Assembly: GCF_000812465.1 (NCBI RefSeq)
Contig: NZ_JWMA01000182.1
Location: 1 to 64,000 of the forward strand
Origin: Cupriavidus sp. IDO
GTDB taxonomy: Bacteria; Pseudomonadota; Gammaproteobacteria; Burkholderiales; Burkholderiaceae
Direction: 5' to 3'
DNA length: 64,000 bases
The notes under the pieces were generated by a model, which worked only from the letters and a program-made list of their open reading frames with translations, ran no database searches and was not told where the DNA came from. Made by a program: the position numbers and the translations under genes. Of this stretch, positions 8,093-17,949 are shown piece by piece (positions within the stretch are counted from its first letter, which is position 1; the number at the start of each line of letters is the position of its first letter).

Positions 8093-9454
8093 ATGGGTGC
8101 CGTCACCGGAACCACACTGTTGGTGTATGCGCTGATCGCCGTGATCGCCCTCGTGGTGCTCATCGCACGCTTCAAGCTCAACCCGTTTATCACCCTGGTC
8201 GTCGTCTCGGTCCTGCTCGGCTTTGCCGTGGGCATGCCGATGGGCGATATCATCAAGTCATTCGAAGCCGGCGTTGGCGGCACCCTCGGCCATATCGCGC
8301 TGGTGATCGGCCTGGGCACCATGCTCGGCAAGATGATGGCCGAATCGGGCGGCGCCGAGCGCATCGCGCGCACGCTGATCGATTTCTTCGGCGAAAAGAA
8401 CGTGCACTGGGCGATGGTCACCATCGCCTTTATCGTCGGCCTGCCAGTGTTCTTCGAAGTCGGCTTCGTGCTGCTGATCCCGATCGCCTTCAACGTGGCC
8501 AAGCGGACCGGCACCTCGATGGTGCTGGTCGGCATCCCGATGGTGGCCGGCCTGTCCGTCGTGCACGGCCTGATCCCGCCGCACCCGGCCGCCCTGCTGG
8601 CCGTGACGGCCTACGGCGCCGATATCGGCAAGACCATCATGTACGCGCTGATCGTGGGCATCCCGACCGCGGCAATTGCCGGCCCGCTGTTCGCCAAGCT
8701 GATGGACCGCTACGTGAAGCTGCCTGAGGTCAACCCGCTGGCCGTGCAGTTCACCGAGGAAGACGAAGGCGTCCAGGCCTCGCACCAGCTGCCCGGCTTT
8801 GGCATCACGGTATTCACCATCCTGCTGCCTGTGATCCTGATGCTGATCGGCAGCTGGGCCGACCTGTTCACTACGCCGAAGACCTTTGCCAACGACTTCC
8901 TCAAGCTGATCGGCAACTCGGTGATGGCATTGCTGATTGCCGCGCTGGTGAGCTTCTACACCTTCGGCAAGGCACGCGGCTTCAACCGCGAGGCTATCCT
9001 CAAGTTCACCAACGAGTGCGTGGCGCCCACGGCCATCATCACGCTGGTGGTTGGCGCGGGTGGTGGCTTCGGCCGCATCCTGCGGGACTCGGGCGTCTCC
9101 AATGCCATCGTCGACGTGGCCACCAACGCCCACGTTTCGGTGCTGCTGCTGGGCTGGCTCGTGGCCGTGATGATCCGGATCGCCACCGGCTCCGCCACCG
9201 TGGCCATGACCACCGCCGCCGGCATCGTCGCCCCGATCGCCGCCAGCGTGCCAGGCGCGCGCCCGGAGCTGCTGGTGCTGACCACCGGCGCCGGCTCGCT
9301 GATCCTGTCGCACGTCAACGACGGCGGCTTCTGGCTGGTCAAGGAGTACTTCAACATGACCGTGACCCAGACCTTCAAGACCTGGTCGGTCTGCGAAACC
9401 ATCATCTCCGTGGTGGCGTTGCTGCTGACCCTCGCGCTGGCGACGGTGGTCTGA
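8093..9454 (+). CDS. GntP-family sugar-acid permease
   Basis: This 453-residue, very hydrophobic protein of the GntP/gluconate:H+ symporter family has about 12-14 membrane segments in the inner membrane. Family features include ARFKLNPFITLVVVSVLLGF near the N-terminus, PVFFEVGFVLLIPI, GLIPPHPAAL and the C-terminal LILSHVNDGGFWLVKEYFN. GntP proteins import gluconate and related aldonates. It is last in the RpiR-deacylase-RidA set and begins behind AAGGAGACAAC. Together with the KDG kinase and KDPG aldolase this favours an aldonate-like substrate such as D-glucosaminate or its N-acetyl form. The transported compound is inferred. Confidence 0.88.
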   Translation: MGAVTGTTLLVYALIAVIALVVLIARFKLNPFITLVVVSVLLGFAVGMPMGDIIKSFEAGVGGTLGHIALVIGLGTMLGKMMAESGGAERIARTLIDFFGEKNVHWAMVTIAFIVGLPVFFEVGFVLLIPIAFNVAKRTGTSMVLVGIPMVAGLSVVHGLIPPHPAALLAVTAYGADIGKTIMYALIVGIPTAAIAGPLFAKLMDRYVKLPEVNPLAVQFTEEDEGVQASHQLPGFGITVFTILLPVILMLIGSWADLFTTPKTFANDFLKLIGNSVMALLIAALVSFYTFGKARGFNREAILKFTNECVAPTAIITLVVGAGGGFGRILRDSGVSNAIVDVATNAHVSVLLLGWLVAVMIRIATGSATVAMTTAAGIVAPIAASVPGARPELLVLTTGAGSLILSHVNDGGFWLVKEYFNMTVTQTFKTWSVCETIISVVALLLTLALATVV

Positions 9455-9600
9455 TCCTTGCTTCCCGGGGGCCGTTCCGGCTCCTGCGGCCGGGGCCGGG
9501 CACCCGTATCAATCGGGATTGCCTTGCCCTGGGGGCGCCCCTACACTCCCTCCTCGATGCGGCCGCCAGTGCCGCACCATCCTACGAGGAGACCCGCCCC

Positions 9601-10773
9601 ATGACCATCGCCCCGCTGCTGCGCGCCATTGCGGCCTGCAGCGCTCTCGCCCTGCTGCCCGCCGCGCAGGCTGCCGAGCCCGTCAGGATCGGCCTGATCG
9701 CCCCGTTCTCCGGCAGCTTTGCCGACTACGGCAAGCAGATGGAAGGCGGCGTCAAGGCTTACCAGAAGCTGCATGGCGACACCGTCGCCGGGCGCAAGGT
9801 GCAGGTCATCATGAAGGACACCACCGGCCCCGCGCCCGACGTGGCCAAGCGCCTGGCGCAGGAACTGGTTGTGCGCGACAAGGTGGACATGCTGGCAGGC
9901 TTCGGCCTGACGCCCGAGGCGCTTGCCGTGGCCCCGGTCGCGGAACAGGCGAAGAAGGCGATGGTAATCTTCAATGCGGCGTCGTCGATCATCACCACCA
10001 AGTCGAACTACATTGCGCGCGTATCGATGACGCTGCCGCAGATTTCAGCGCCGATGGCCACCTGGGCCGTGCGCAACAACGTGCGCAAGGTCGTCACGCT
10101 GGTGGCCGACTACGCGCCCGGCATCGACGCCGAAACCGCGTTCAAGACCAACTTCATCGGCGGTGGCGGGCAGGTGATCGAGTCGATCCGGGTGCCGCTG
10201 CGCAATCCGGAGTTCGCACCGTTCATCCAGCGTATCAAGGACGCAAAGCCCGAGGCGGTCTTCCTGTTCCTGCCGGCCGGCGAACAGGGCGTGGCGTTCA
10301 TGAAAGGCTTCCGCGAACGCGGCCTGGCCGAGGCCGGCATCCGCGTGATCGCCACCGGCGACCTGACCGACGACCATGTGCTGCCGGCCATGGGCGATGC
10401 CACGCTGGGCGTGATCACCTCGTTCCACTACTCGATGGCGCATGACTCGCGCGAGAACAAGGCCTTCCTGAAGGCCTTCGCCGACGCCAACCCGGGCGCC
10501 GGGCGGCCCAACTTCATGGCCGTGGCCGCATTCGACGGCATGAATGCCATCTACGAAGCCCTGAAGAAGACCGGCGGCGCCACCGACGGCGACAAAGTGA
10601 TCGGCGCGATGAAGGGCATGAAGATCATGAGCCCGCGCGGCCCGATCACCATCGACCCGGTCACGCGCGATGTGGTGCAGACGGTCTATATCCGCAAGGT
10701 CGAAAAGGTCAACGGCGAGCTCTACAACGTGGAGTTCGACAAGTTTGCGGATGTGAAGGACTCGGGCAAGTAA
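9601..10773 (+). CDS. Liv-type ABC transporter substrate-binding protein
   Basis: This 390-residue periplasmic receptor of the LivJ/LivK type has a Sec signal peptide (about 1-22, ending AAQA) followed by the type I fold (RIGLIAPFSGSFADYGKQM). The chosen ATG has GAGGAGA in front of it. Its partner permease and ATPase genes lie just downstream on the opposite strand, so receptor and transporter are convergent rather than in one operon. The transporter operon is followed by pobA. The ligand is therefore more likely an aromatic acid such as 4-hydroxybenzoate than leucine, as is common for Liv-like systems in this group. That is an inference from context. Confidence 0.88.
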   Translation: MTIAPLLRAIAACSALALLPAAQAAEPVRIGLIAPFSGSFADYGKQMEGGVKAYQKLHGDTVAGRKVQVIMKDTTGPAPDVAKRLAQELVVRDKVDMLAGFGLTPEALAVAPVAEQAKKAMVIFNAASSIITTKSNYIARVSMTLPQISAPMATWAVRNNVRKVVTLVADYAPGIDAETAFKTNFIGGGGQVIESIRVPLRNPEFAPFIQRIKDAKPEAVFLFLPAGEQGVAFMKGFRERGLAEAGIRVIATGDLTDDHVLPAMGDATLGVITSFHYSMAHDSRENKAFLKAFADANPGAGRPNFMAVAAFDGMNAIYEALKKTGGATDGDKVIGAMKGMKIMSPRGPITIDPVTRDVVQTVYIRKVEKVNGELYNVEFDKFADVKDSGK

Positions 10774-10788
10774 ATCATGTAACGGCGC

Positions 10789-11488
<700 letters not shown>

Positions 11489-11496
<8 letters not shown>

Positions 11497-12241
11497 GCGC
11501 GGGCTCCCCGAGGTAAACCTCCTTCACACGGGGGTCGGCCGCAATCTCCGCGGGCGTGCCTTCGGTCAACACCTTGCCAGCCACCAGCACCGTGATCCGC
11601 TCGGCAAAGCGGAAAACCAGGTCCATATCGTGCTCGATAAAGAGGATCGTGATGTCGCGAGGCAATGCCGCAATGACGGCGAACAGCTCCGCGCTCTCGG
11701 CCGACGGGATGCCCGCGGCCGGTTCGTCCAGCAGCAGGATCGAAGGACGCGTTGCCAGGGCCAGTGCGATTTCGAGCAGGCGTTGCTTGCCGTATGGCAG
11801 GTGCCGGGTTTCCGTGTCGGCATCGGCATCGAGCCGCAGCGTGGCAAGCACCGCCATGGCCTCTTCTGCCAGCGCGCGCTGCGATGCCACGGTGCGCGAC
11901 CATATGCGGGCGGCACCCGTGCGCTCGGCCACGGCCAGCACGACCGATTCCAGCACTGTCAGCCCCGGAAACAGCGTGTTGATCTGGAATGTGCGTGTCA
12001 TGCCCAGGCGCACGCGGGCATGCTGGGTCAGATCGGTAATCTCCTGCTCGCCCAGCCAGATCGTGCCGCCCGTGGGCGGAACCGCCCCGGTCAGCAGGTT
12101 GATGAAGGTGGTCTTGCCCGCCCCGTTCGGCCCGATCAGCGCGTGACGAGCGCCGGGTGCAAAGCTGAGCGAGATGTCGCTGTTGGCGGCAAACGCGCCC
12201 CAGCTGCGCGACAGCCCCTCGGTACGCAGCAGCTTCGTCAT
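11489..12241 (-). CDS. livG: Liv-type ABC transporter ATP-binding protein, LivG-like
   Basis: This is the 250-residue second ATPase of the transporter. It shows Walker A IGPNGAGKTTFINLLTG, the LivG-typical GMTRTFQINTLFPGLTVLESV Q-loop region, a signature region reading LPYGKQRLLEIALAL, Walker B LLLDEPAAGIP and FIEHDMDLVF. The canonical LSGG serine-glycine pair is replaced by LPYGKQ, which is usual for LivG. The ATG overlaps the livM stop by 4 bases (ATGA). The reading frame stays open further upstream through livM, but the MTKLL start is clear from the family. It is paired with LivF. Confidence 0.92.
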
Positions 12242-13278
12242 GATGCCGCCCCTTGCCGGCGACGGCGCGACGCCAGCCTGGCACGCATCGCATCCACCGC
12301 CCCCATCACGCCACCCCGGGCGAACAGCACCATCACGACCAGCAGCAAGCCGATCCAGAACTGCCAGTAGACCGGGTTGATGCCGGCCAGCACGTCCTGC
12401 GCGATCATGAACAGCGCCGCGCCCACCAGCGCCCCATAGAGGCGGCCGGCGCCGCCCAGCACCAGCATCACCAGCAACTCGGCCGAGCGCGGAAAGCCCA
12501 GCACGTCCATGCCGACGAACTGCGTGGTCTGCGCCAGCAGCCCGCCCGCCACGCCCGCGATGGCGGCGGACAGCGTAAACACCGCGCCCAGCCGGCGCGG
12601 CACATTCGCACCCAGCGCCGGCATGCGCCGCACGCCTTCGCGCAGGCCGCGCAGCGAGAGCCCGAACGGCGACTGCGTCAGCCGCCGCAACAGCAAGAAC
12701 AGCGCAAACGTCACCACCAGGCTGTACAGATAAGCCGTCTTGCCGAACAGGTCGAACTCGAACAGGCCCAGCACTCGGTCCATGCTCACGCCCGAAAGCC
12801 CGTCCACGCCGCCAGTGAGGAACGCCGCCTTGTTGGCCGCCTCGAACAGCATCAGGCCAATGCCAAGCGTCACCATCAGCCGCGTCAGGTCGCCGCCGCG
12901 CACCACCAGGAAGCTGCACAGCCAGCCCGCCAGCCCCGCCACCGCGGCAGCCGCCAGCAGGCCGGACAGCGGCTCGCCCCAGCCATGCGCAGCCAGCAGC
13001 CCGGCCGTGTATGCGCCGAGCCCGAAGAACGCCGCATGGCCGAGCGATACGATGCCCGCGTAGCCGAGTATCAGGTCGAGCGACAGCGCGAACAGACCGG
13101 TGATCAGGATCTGGCTGCCAAGGATCAGGTAGTCCGGCAGGAGGAAAAATACGGCAAGCGGTACCAGCCAAAAGGCGATCTCGGCGGGATGCCAGCGCCC
13201 GTCGGGCAGGCGGTGCTGCCCATGTCCGGCGCCTCGGGCAGCGGCGGCGGGCTGCAAGGCCCGGATCAGCGCCTTCAT
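12238..13278 (-). CDS. livM: Liv-type ABC transporter permease, LivM-like
   Basis: This is a 346-residue inner-membrane permease with a soluble N-terminal stretch of about 30 residues followed by about nine or ten hydrophobic segments. The conserved LivM block GYAGIVSLGHAAFFGLGAY is present near residue 85, and the EAA-like loop contains GLREGVRRMPALGANVPR. It pairs with LivH to form the channel. Its ATG overlaps the livH stop by 4 bases and its own stop overlaps the livG start by 4 bases. This tight overlap shows a single operon. Confidence 0.9.
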   Translation of the reverse strand: MKALIRALQPAAAARGAGHGQHRLPDGRWHPAEIAFWLVPLAVFFLLPDYLILGSQILITGLFALSLDLILGYAGIVSLGHAAFFGLGAYTAGLLAAHGWGEPLSGLLAAAAVAGLAGWLCSFLVVRGGDLTRLMVTLGIGLMLFEAANKAAFLTGGVDGLSGVSMDRVLGLFEFDLFGKTAYLYSLVVTFALFLLLRRLTQSPFGLSLRGLREGVRRMPALGANVPRRLGAVFTLSAAIAGVAGGLLAQTTQFVGMDVLGFPRSAELLVMLVLGGAGRLYGALVGAALFMIAQDVLAGINPVYWQFWIGLLLVVMVLFARGGVMGAVDAMRARLASRRRRQGAAS

Positions 13279-14138
13279 GCGCGTCTCCCATACAGCCCCG
13301 CAGGAAACAGCACCAGCAGCAGGACCATCATCGCGTAGATGACGAATGCCCCCACCGCCGGCACATAGTATTTGCCGGCGACGTCAACCACCCCCAGCAC
13401 CAGCGCCGCCAGCAGCGATCCACGTATCGAGCCCGCCCCGCCCACCGCAACCACCAGCAGGAAGTACACCATGTACTTGAGCGGGAATGCCGGGTCCAGA
13501 CCCAGCACGTCCACGCCAAGCCCGCCGCCCAATCCCGCCAGCCCCGATCCCAGCGCAAAGGCCAGGCTGAACACGCGACCGACGTTGATGCCCAGGCCGC
13601 GCGCCGCCTGCTGATTATCGACCGCCGCCCGCACCTGCGCCCCGAACCGCGTGCGCGCCACCAGCCATCCCAGCGCCAGCGTGATGACGATCACTACCGC
13701 GATCAGGAACAGCCGATACGCGCCAAGATCCAGTCCGCCAATGCGCACCTGGCCACGCAGCATGGCGGGCAGTTCCACCGGCTGCTGGCCGGGCCCGAAC
13801 AGGTACGTGGCGCCCGCCATTGCCATGAAAGTCAGGCCGATCGAGAACAGCACCTGGTCCAGGTGGCTGGCCTGGTAGAGGCGGCGGTACAAGGTGCGCT
13901 CCAGCAACCATCCCACCACTGCCGCGCCCGCGAACGCCGCCGGCAGCGCGAGCAGGAACGGCACGCCGGCACGGTTCATCAGCACCACCGCAACGTAGCC
14001 GCCCAGCATGGCGAACGCGCCGTGCGCGAGATTGACGAAATTCATCAGGCCCATCGTCACCGACAGGCCCACGCTGATCAGGAACAGCAGGCTGCCGTAC
14101 GCCGCGCCGTCAAACAGCACACCGAGGAAACTCGCCAT
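13275..14138 (-). CDS. livH: Liv-type ABC transporter permease, LivH-like
   Basis: This 287-residue inner-membrane permease has about eight membrane segments. It carries the LivH hallmark GLMNFVNLAHGAFAMLGGY and the cytoplasmic EAA-type loop ...AAVDNQQAARGLGINVGRVF. The frame is open well upstream, but MASFLGVLFDGAAYG at 14138 fits the family start. The ribosome-binding site is weak. It is the first gene of the leftward livHMGF operon and lies 67 bases after the pobA stop codon, so pobA and the transporter may share transcription. That is the main reason to suspect an aromatic-acid substrate. Confidence 0.88.
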   Translation of the reverse strand: MASFLGVLFDGAAYGSLLFLISVGLSVTMGLMNFVNLAHGAFAMLGGYVAVVLMNRAGVPFLLALPAAFAGAAVVGWLLERTLYRRLYQASHLDQVLFSIGLTFMAMAGATYLFGPGQQPVELPAMLRGQVRIGGLDLGAYRLFLIAVVIVITLALGWLVARTRFGAQVRAAVDNQQAARGLGINVGRVFSLAFALGSGLAGLGGGLGVDVLGLDPAFPLKYMVYFLLVVAVGGAGSIRGSLLAALVLGVVDVAGKYYVPAVGAFVIYAMMVLLLVLFPAGLYGRRA

Positions 14139-14205
14139 CAGAAGGAATCCCGGAAAGAAAAGGGAACCGGAGGAGGACCGTAGTGTCGCATGCGCCGGGC
14201 GCGGT

Positions 14206-15408
14206 TCATCCCGCCAGCGGCGCGAACGGCAGCCCGACGTAGTTCTCCGCCAGGCTACGGGCAGCCGCCCCGGAACTGCACACGTACTCCAGCTCGGCAT
14301 GCTGCAGCCGGGCCATGAACGGCGTGTAGTCGTCAAAGCGATGCAGCAGCGATGTCATCCACCACGAGAAATGCTCGGCACGCCAGACACGCCCCAGGCA
14401 GGCGGCCGAGTAGCCCGCCAGCAGGTCATCGCGCTGGTCGCGATAGTGAACGGCCAGCGCATGCGCGAGGTTGCGCACGTCGGCCACCGCCAGGTTCATG
14501 CCCTTGGCGCCGGTCGGCGGCACGATATGCGCGGCATCGCCGGCCAGGAACAGGCGCCCGTATTGCATGGGCTCGGTGACTTGGCTGCGCATCGGCGTCA
14601 CGCCTTTCTGCAGCACCAAGCCCTCGTTCAGGTGCCAGCCATCGCCGGTTTCCAGGCGCGCATGCAGTTCTTCCCAGACGCGGTCATCCGGCCAGGCCGC
14701 CAGGTCTTCGTCGGGATGGCACTGCAGGTAGAGGCGCGTGATCTCGGGCGAGCGCATCGAGAACAGCGCAAACCCGCGCGCATGGCTTGCATAGATCAGC
14801 TCGTTCGCGGCGGGCGGGGCCTTGGCCAGAATGCCGAGCCAGGCGAACGGATAGGTGCGCTCGAACACCTGCAATGCCGATGGCGGGATCGCATGCCGCG
14901 ACACGCCATGCGAGCCGTCGCAGCCGGCGATGAAATCGCAGTGCAGCACATGGGCCTGTCCGGCATGGGTGAATGACACGGAGGGCGATTGCCCGTCGAT
15001 GCCATGGAGCCTCACATCGCCGGCTTCAAAATACTGTGGTGCACAAGCTGCCAGCCGCGCGCAGATCAGGTCGCGCACGACTTCGTGCTGCCCGTAAACG
15101 GTGATGGCGCGCCCTCCGGTCAGCCCGCTCAGGTCGATGCGGTGGCGGCGGCCATCGAACAGCAGATCGATGCCATGATGCACCAGCCCCTGCCGCCGCA
15201 TTCGCTCGCCAACGCCGGCTTCGTCCAGCAGGTCGACCGTGCCCTGCTCCAGCACGCCGGCACGAATGCGCGCCTCCACGTGGTCGCGGCTGCAGTCCTC
15301 CAGGATGACGGTGTCGATGCCGGCGCGGTGCAGCAGATGGCCCAGCAGCAGTCCGGCGGGGCCGGCGCCGATGATGGCGACCCGGGTGCGCATGCTGGTC
15401 TGGGGCAT
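14206..15408 (-). CDS. pobA: 4-hydroxybenzoate 3-monooxygenase
   Basis: This FAD-dependent aromatic hydroxylase converts 4-hydroxybenzoate to protocatechuate using NADPH and O2. The 400-residue protein shows the three flavin motifs in order: AIIGAGPAGLLLG (about 11-23), GCDGSHGVSR (about 160-170) and LFLAGDAAHIVPPTGAKGMNLAV (about 282-305). Length and motifs match PobA. The ATG at 15408 has GGAG 8-9 bases upstream; a second ATG at 15393 would give 395 residues, nearer the best-known homologues. It precedes livHMGF on the same strand, suggesting coupled uptake and hydroxylation. No pobR-like regulator is adjacent; the divergent neighbour is an aldo/keto reductase. Confidence 0.93.
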   Translation of the reverse strand: MPQTSMRTRVAIIGAGPAGLLLGHLLHRAGIDTVILEDCSRDHVEARIRAGVLEQGTVDLLDEAGVGERMRRQGLVHHGIDLLFDGRRHRIDLSGLTGGRAITVYGQHEVVRDLICARLAACAPQYFEAGDVRLHGIDGQSPSVSFTHAGQAHVLHCDFIAGCDGSHGVSRHAIPPSALQVFERTYPFAWLGILAKAPPAANELIYASHARGFALFSMRSPEITRLYLQCHPDEDLAAWPDDRVWEELHARLETGDGWHLNEGLVLQKGVTPMRSQVTEPMQYGRLFLAGDAAHIVPPTGAKGMNLAVADVRNLAHALAVHYRDQRDDLLAGYSAACLGRVWRAEHFSWWMTSLLHRFDDYTPFMARLQHAELEYVCSSGAAARSLAENYVGLPFAPLAG

Positions 15409-15570
15409 GCCTGTCTCCAGTATCAGGATAGGGACGGCGACAGCACTTGATCGGCCAGATTGTTGTGGGTCACGGCCATTTTTGCAATCGGGATCTGCCC
15501 CGCCGCCAAGGTTTACAAGGCCCCACCCGCGCGCTAAGGTCAACGGGTGTGTGATCCACTGGAAGCCTTC

Positions 15571-16503
15571 ATGTCGATCGACCGTCGCTCCTTCCTTGGC
15601 CTGGCCGCCGGCATCACGGCCGCGGCTGCCGTGCCCGGCAGCGCAGCCGCCGCAAGTCCTGCCACGGCGGCCACCCTCGCTGCGCCGATGCGCCGCAATA
15701 TCCCTGGCACCATCGAAGCGCTGCCCGTGATCGGGATGGGCACCTCGGATACCTTCAATGTCGGCACCGGTGCCGACGAACGCGCCCCGCTGGCCGAGGT
15801 CATGGCACTGTTGCTGCAGACGCAGGGCTCGGTCATCGACACCGCACCCAGCTACGGCAGCGCGGAAGTCGTCACCGGCGATCTGCTCAAGGCCGCGGGC
15901 GGACGCAACCGGGTGTTCCTGGCGACCAAGATTTCGGCGCCGGCCGGCGCACCCGCACAGGCCCAGTGGGCACGCTCGCAGGCCGACCTGCACACCGGCA
16001 AGGTGGACTTGCTGCAGGTGCACAACCTGATCGACTGGCGCGAGAACCTGCGCTGGCTGCGCCAGCTCAAGGAGCAAGGCAAGATCCGCTACCTGGGCAT
16101 CACCCACTATCGCGAAGATGCCCAGGACACGCTGGCGCAGATCGTGCGCAGTGAAAAGGTCGATTTCGTGCAGATCAACTATTCGCTGGCAGAGCGCAAT
16201 GCCGAGCGGGTACTGCTGCCGCTGTGCCAGTCGCGCGGCGTGGCGGTGCTGATCAACCGGCCGTTCCAGGACGGGCGCCTGTTCCGCACCGTGAAGGACC
16301 GTCCGCTACCGCCGTGGGCGGGCGAGATCGACTGCAATTCATGGGGTCAGCTCTTCCTGAAATTCATCGTCAGCCATCCCGCCGTCACTACAGCCATCCC
16401 GGCCACCTCCAAGCCGCGCAATATGGCCGACAACCTCGGCGCCGGACTCGGCCGCATGCCGGACGCAGGGCAGCGCGAGCGCATCGCCGCGCTGCTGGCC
16501 TGA
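15571..16503 (+). CDS. Tat-exported aldo/keto reductase
   Basis: This 310-residue protein has an N-terminal twin-arginine signal (MSIDRRSFLGLAAGITAAAA, cleaved around residue 28-30). An AKR barrel follows, with the full catalytic tetrad visible as Asp90, Tyr95 (DTAPSYG), Lys120 (LATKIS) and His151 (LLQVHN). Export by Tat implies folding with its nicotinamide cofactor before transport, unusual for a class that is mostly cytoplasmic. GGAAG precedes the ATG, and a GTG at 15547 would add eight residues that spoil the signal. It is followed after 9 bases by an MFS-like gene in probable operon. The substrate is unknown. Confidence 0.85.
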   Translation: MSIDRRSFLGLAAGITAAAAVPGSAAAASPATAATLAAPMRRNIPGTIEALPVIGMGTSDTFNVGTGADERAPLAEVMALLLQTQGSVIDTAPSYGSAEVVTGDLLKAAGGRNRVFLATKISAPAGAPAQAQWARSQADLHTGKVDLLQVHNLIDWRENLRWLRQLKEQGKIRYLGITHYREDAQDTLAQIVRSEKVDFVQINYSLAERNAERVLLPLCQSRGVAVLINRPFQDGRLFRTVKDRPLPPWAGEIDCNSWGQLFLKFIVSHPAVTTAIPATSKPRNMADNLGAGLGRMPDAGQRERIAALLA

Positions 16504-16512
16504 AGCACTGTC

Positions 16513-17886
16513 ATGGATAACTATCCGGACACCGCTGCCACTAGCCTGGCTCGCCTGCGGCGCGGCCTCGGCATCCAGCCCGGCGAAGGTGGCGCCGTGA
16601 TCGCGGGCTTCCTGTTCTTTTTCTGCCTGTTCGCCAGCTATTTCATGCTGCGGCCGGTGCGCGAGACCGCAGGCATCGCGGGCGGCGTGAAGAACCTGCA
16701 GTGGCTCTTCACCGCCACCTTCGTGGTCATGCTGGCCGCCATCCCGGTCTACGGCGCCTGCTGCGCCTGGCTGCCACGCCGGCGCTTCGTGCCGTGGGTC
16801 TACGCCTTCTTCATCGCCAACCTGCTCGCCTTCGCCTTTGCCACCCGTGCGGAGCCGGACAACGTCTGGCTGGCGCGGGTGTTCTACGTGTGGCTGTCGG
16901 TCTTCAACCTGTTCGTGGTGTCGGTCGCTTGGAGCCTGATGGCCGACGTGTTCCGCCCCGAGCAGGCGCGGCGGCTCTTTGCGCTGCTCGCCGCCGGCGC
17001 CAGCGCGGGCGGGCTGGCCGGGCCCGTGCTGGGCGGCTGGCTGGTGACAAGGATCGGTCTGACCGGGCTGATGCTGCTGTCGGCTGCGCTGCTGGCCGCG
17101 ACGCTGCCGGGCGTGGGCTGGCTGTTCGGCTGGCGGCGGCGCGCAGGCGCGGGCATTGCCGTGGCCGGCGATGCGCAATCCACCGCCAGCGCTGCGCAGG
17201 ACCCTGCGCATCCGGTCGGTGGCGGACTCCTGGCCGGGCTCGCGCTATTGGCGCGCTCGCGCTACCTGCTCGGTATCAGCCTGTTCGTGGTCCTGCTGGC
17301 GACGGCCAGCACCTTCCTGTACTTCGAGCAGGCGCGGCTGGTGGCCGAGGCCTTTCCCGAACGCGCGCGGCAAACGCAGGTCTTCAGTGCGCTCGATGCC
17401 ACGGTGCAGGCCTTCACCATCGTCATCCAGCTCTTCTTCGCCGGCCGCGTGGCGCGCCGCTACGGCGTGACGGCGTTACTGACTGCCGTACCGCTGATCG
17501 TGGCTGCAGGCTTCCTCGTGCTGGCGCTGCTGCCAACCTTCGGCGTGCTCGCGGGCGCCATGATCCTGCGGCGCGTGGGCGAGTACGCGCTGCTGCGTCC
17601 GGGTCGCGAAATGCTGTTCACCGTGGTCGACCCGGAGACCAAGTACAAGGCCAAGAATGTCATCGACACCGCCGTTTACCGTGCAGGCGATGCGGTCAGC
17701 GCATGGGTCAAGACCGGCATCGATGCGCTCTCTGGCCATCCCGCCACCGTGGCACTGGCCGGTGCCGCACTGGCGCTGGTCTGGGCGGTGCTTGGGTGGT
17801 GGCTCGGGCGGCAGCATGAGGGGCAGCTCGGTCCGCAGGATGCGTCGACACTACAAGCCCGCGCCGCCGGTGACACGACAGCGTAG
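16513..17886 (+). CDS. MFS-type protein resembling NTP/NDP exchangers
   Basis: This 457-residue inner-membrane protein has about 12 predicted membrane segments. The N-terminal block SYFMLRPVRETAGIAGG and the following NLQWLFTATFVVMLAAIPVYGA resemble the NTP-transport (TlcA-like) branch found as uncharacterised proteins in many free-living proteobacteria. The segment DPETKYKAKNVIDTAVYRAGDAVSAW near residue 375 is a second strong family feature. True nucleotide exchange is known from intracellular parasites, so that function should not be assumed here. It starts 9 bases after the Tat aldo/keto reductase and is probably cotranscribed with it. Substrate unknown. Confidence 0.75.
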   Translation: MDNYPDTAATSLARLRRGLGIQPGEGGAVIAGFLFFFCLFASYFMLRPVRETAGIAGGVKNLQWLFTATFVVMLAAIPVYGACCAWLPRRRFVPWVYAFFIANLLAFAFATRAEPDNVWLARVFYVWLSVFNLFVVSVAWSLMADVFRPEQARRLFALLAAGASAGGLAGPVLGGWLVTRIGLTGLMLLSAALLAATLPGVGWLFGWRRRAGAGIAVAGDAQSTASAAQDPAHPVGGGLLAGLALLARSRYLLGISLFVVLLATASTFLYFEQARLVAEAFPERARQTQVFSALDATVQAFTIVIQLFFAGRVARRYGVTALLTAVPLIVAAGFLVLALLPTFGVLAGAMILRRVGEYALLRPGREMLFTVVDPETKYKAKNVIDTAVYRAGDAVSAWVKTGIDALSGHPATVALAGAALALVWAVLGWWLGRQHEGQLGPQDASTLQARAAGDTTA

Positions 17887-17949
17887 TCATTGACCCTCGC
17901 CGTAGGGCTCCGCTTATACTCCCGGACACAATAATAAACGGGAGATTTC

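Noticed and set aside
9601..10773. The Liv-type receptor as a true leucine/isoleucine/valine binder
   Set aside because: The only linked metabolic gene of the transporter operon is pobA, so an aromatic acid is the better guess; the ligand is left open.
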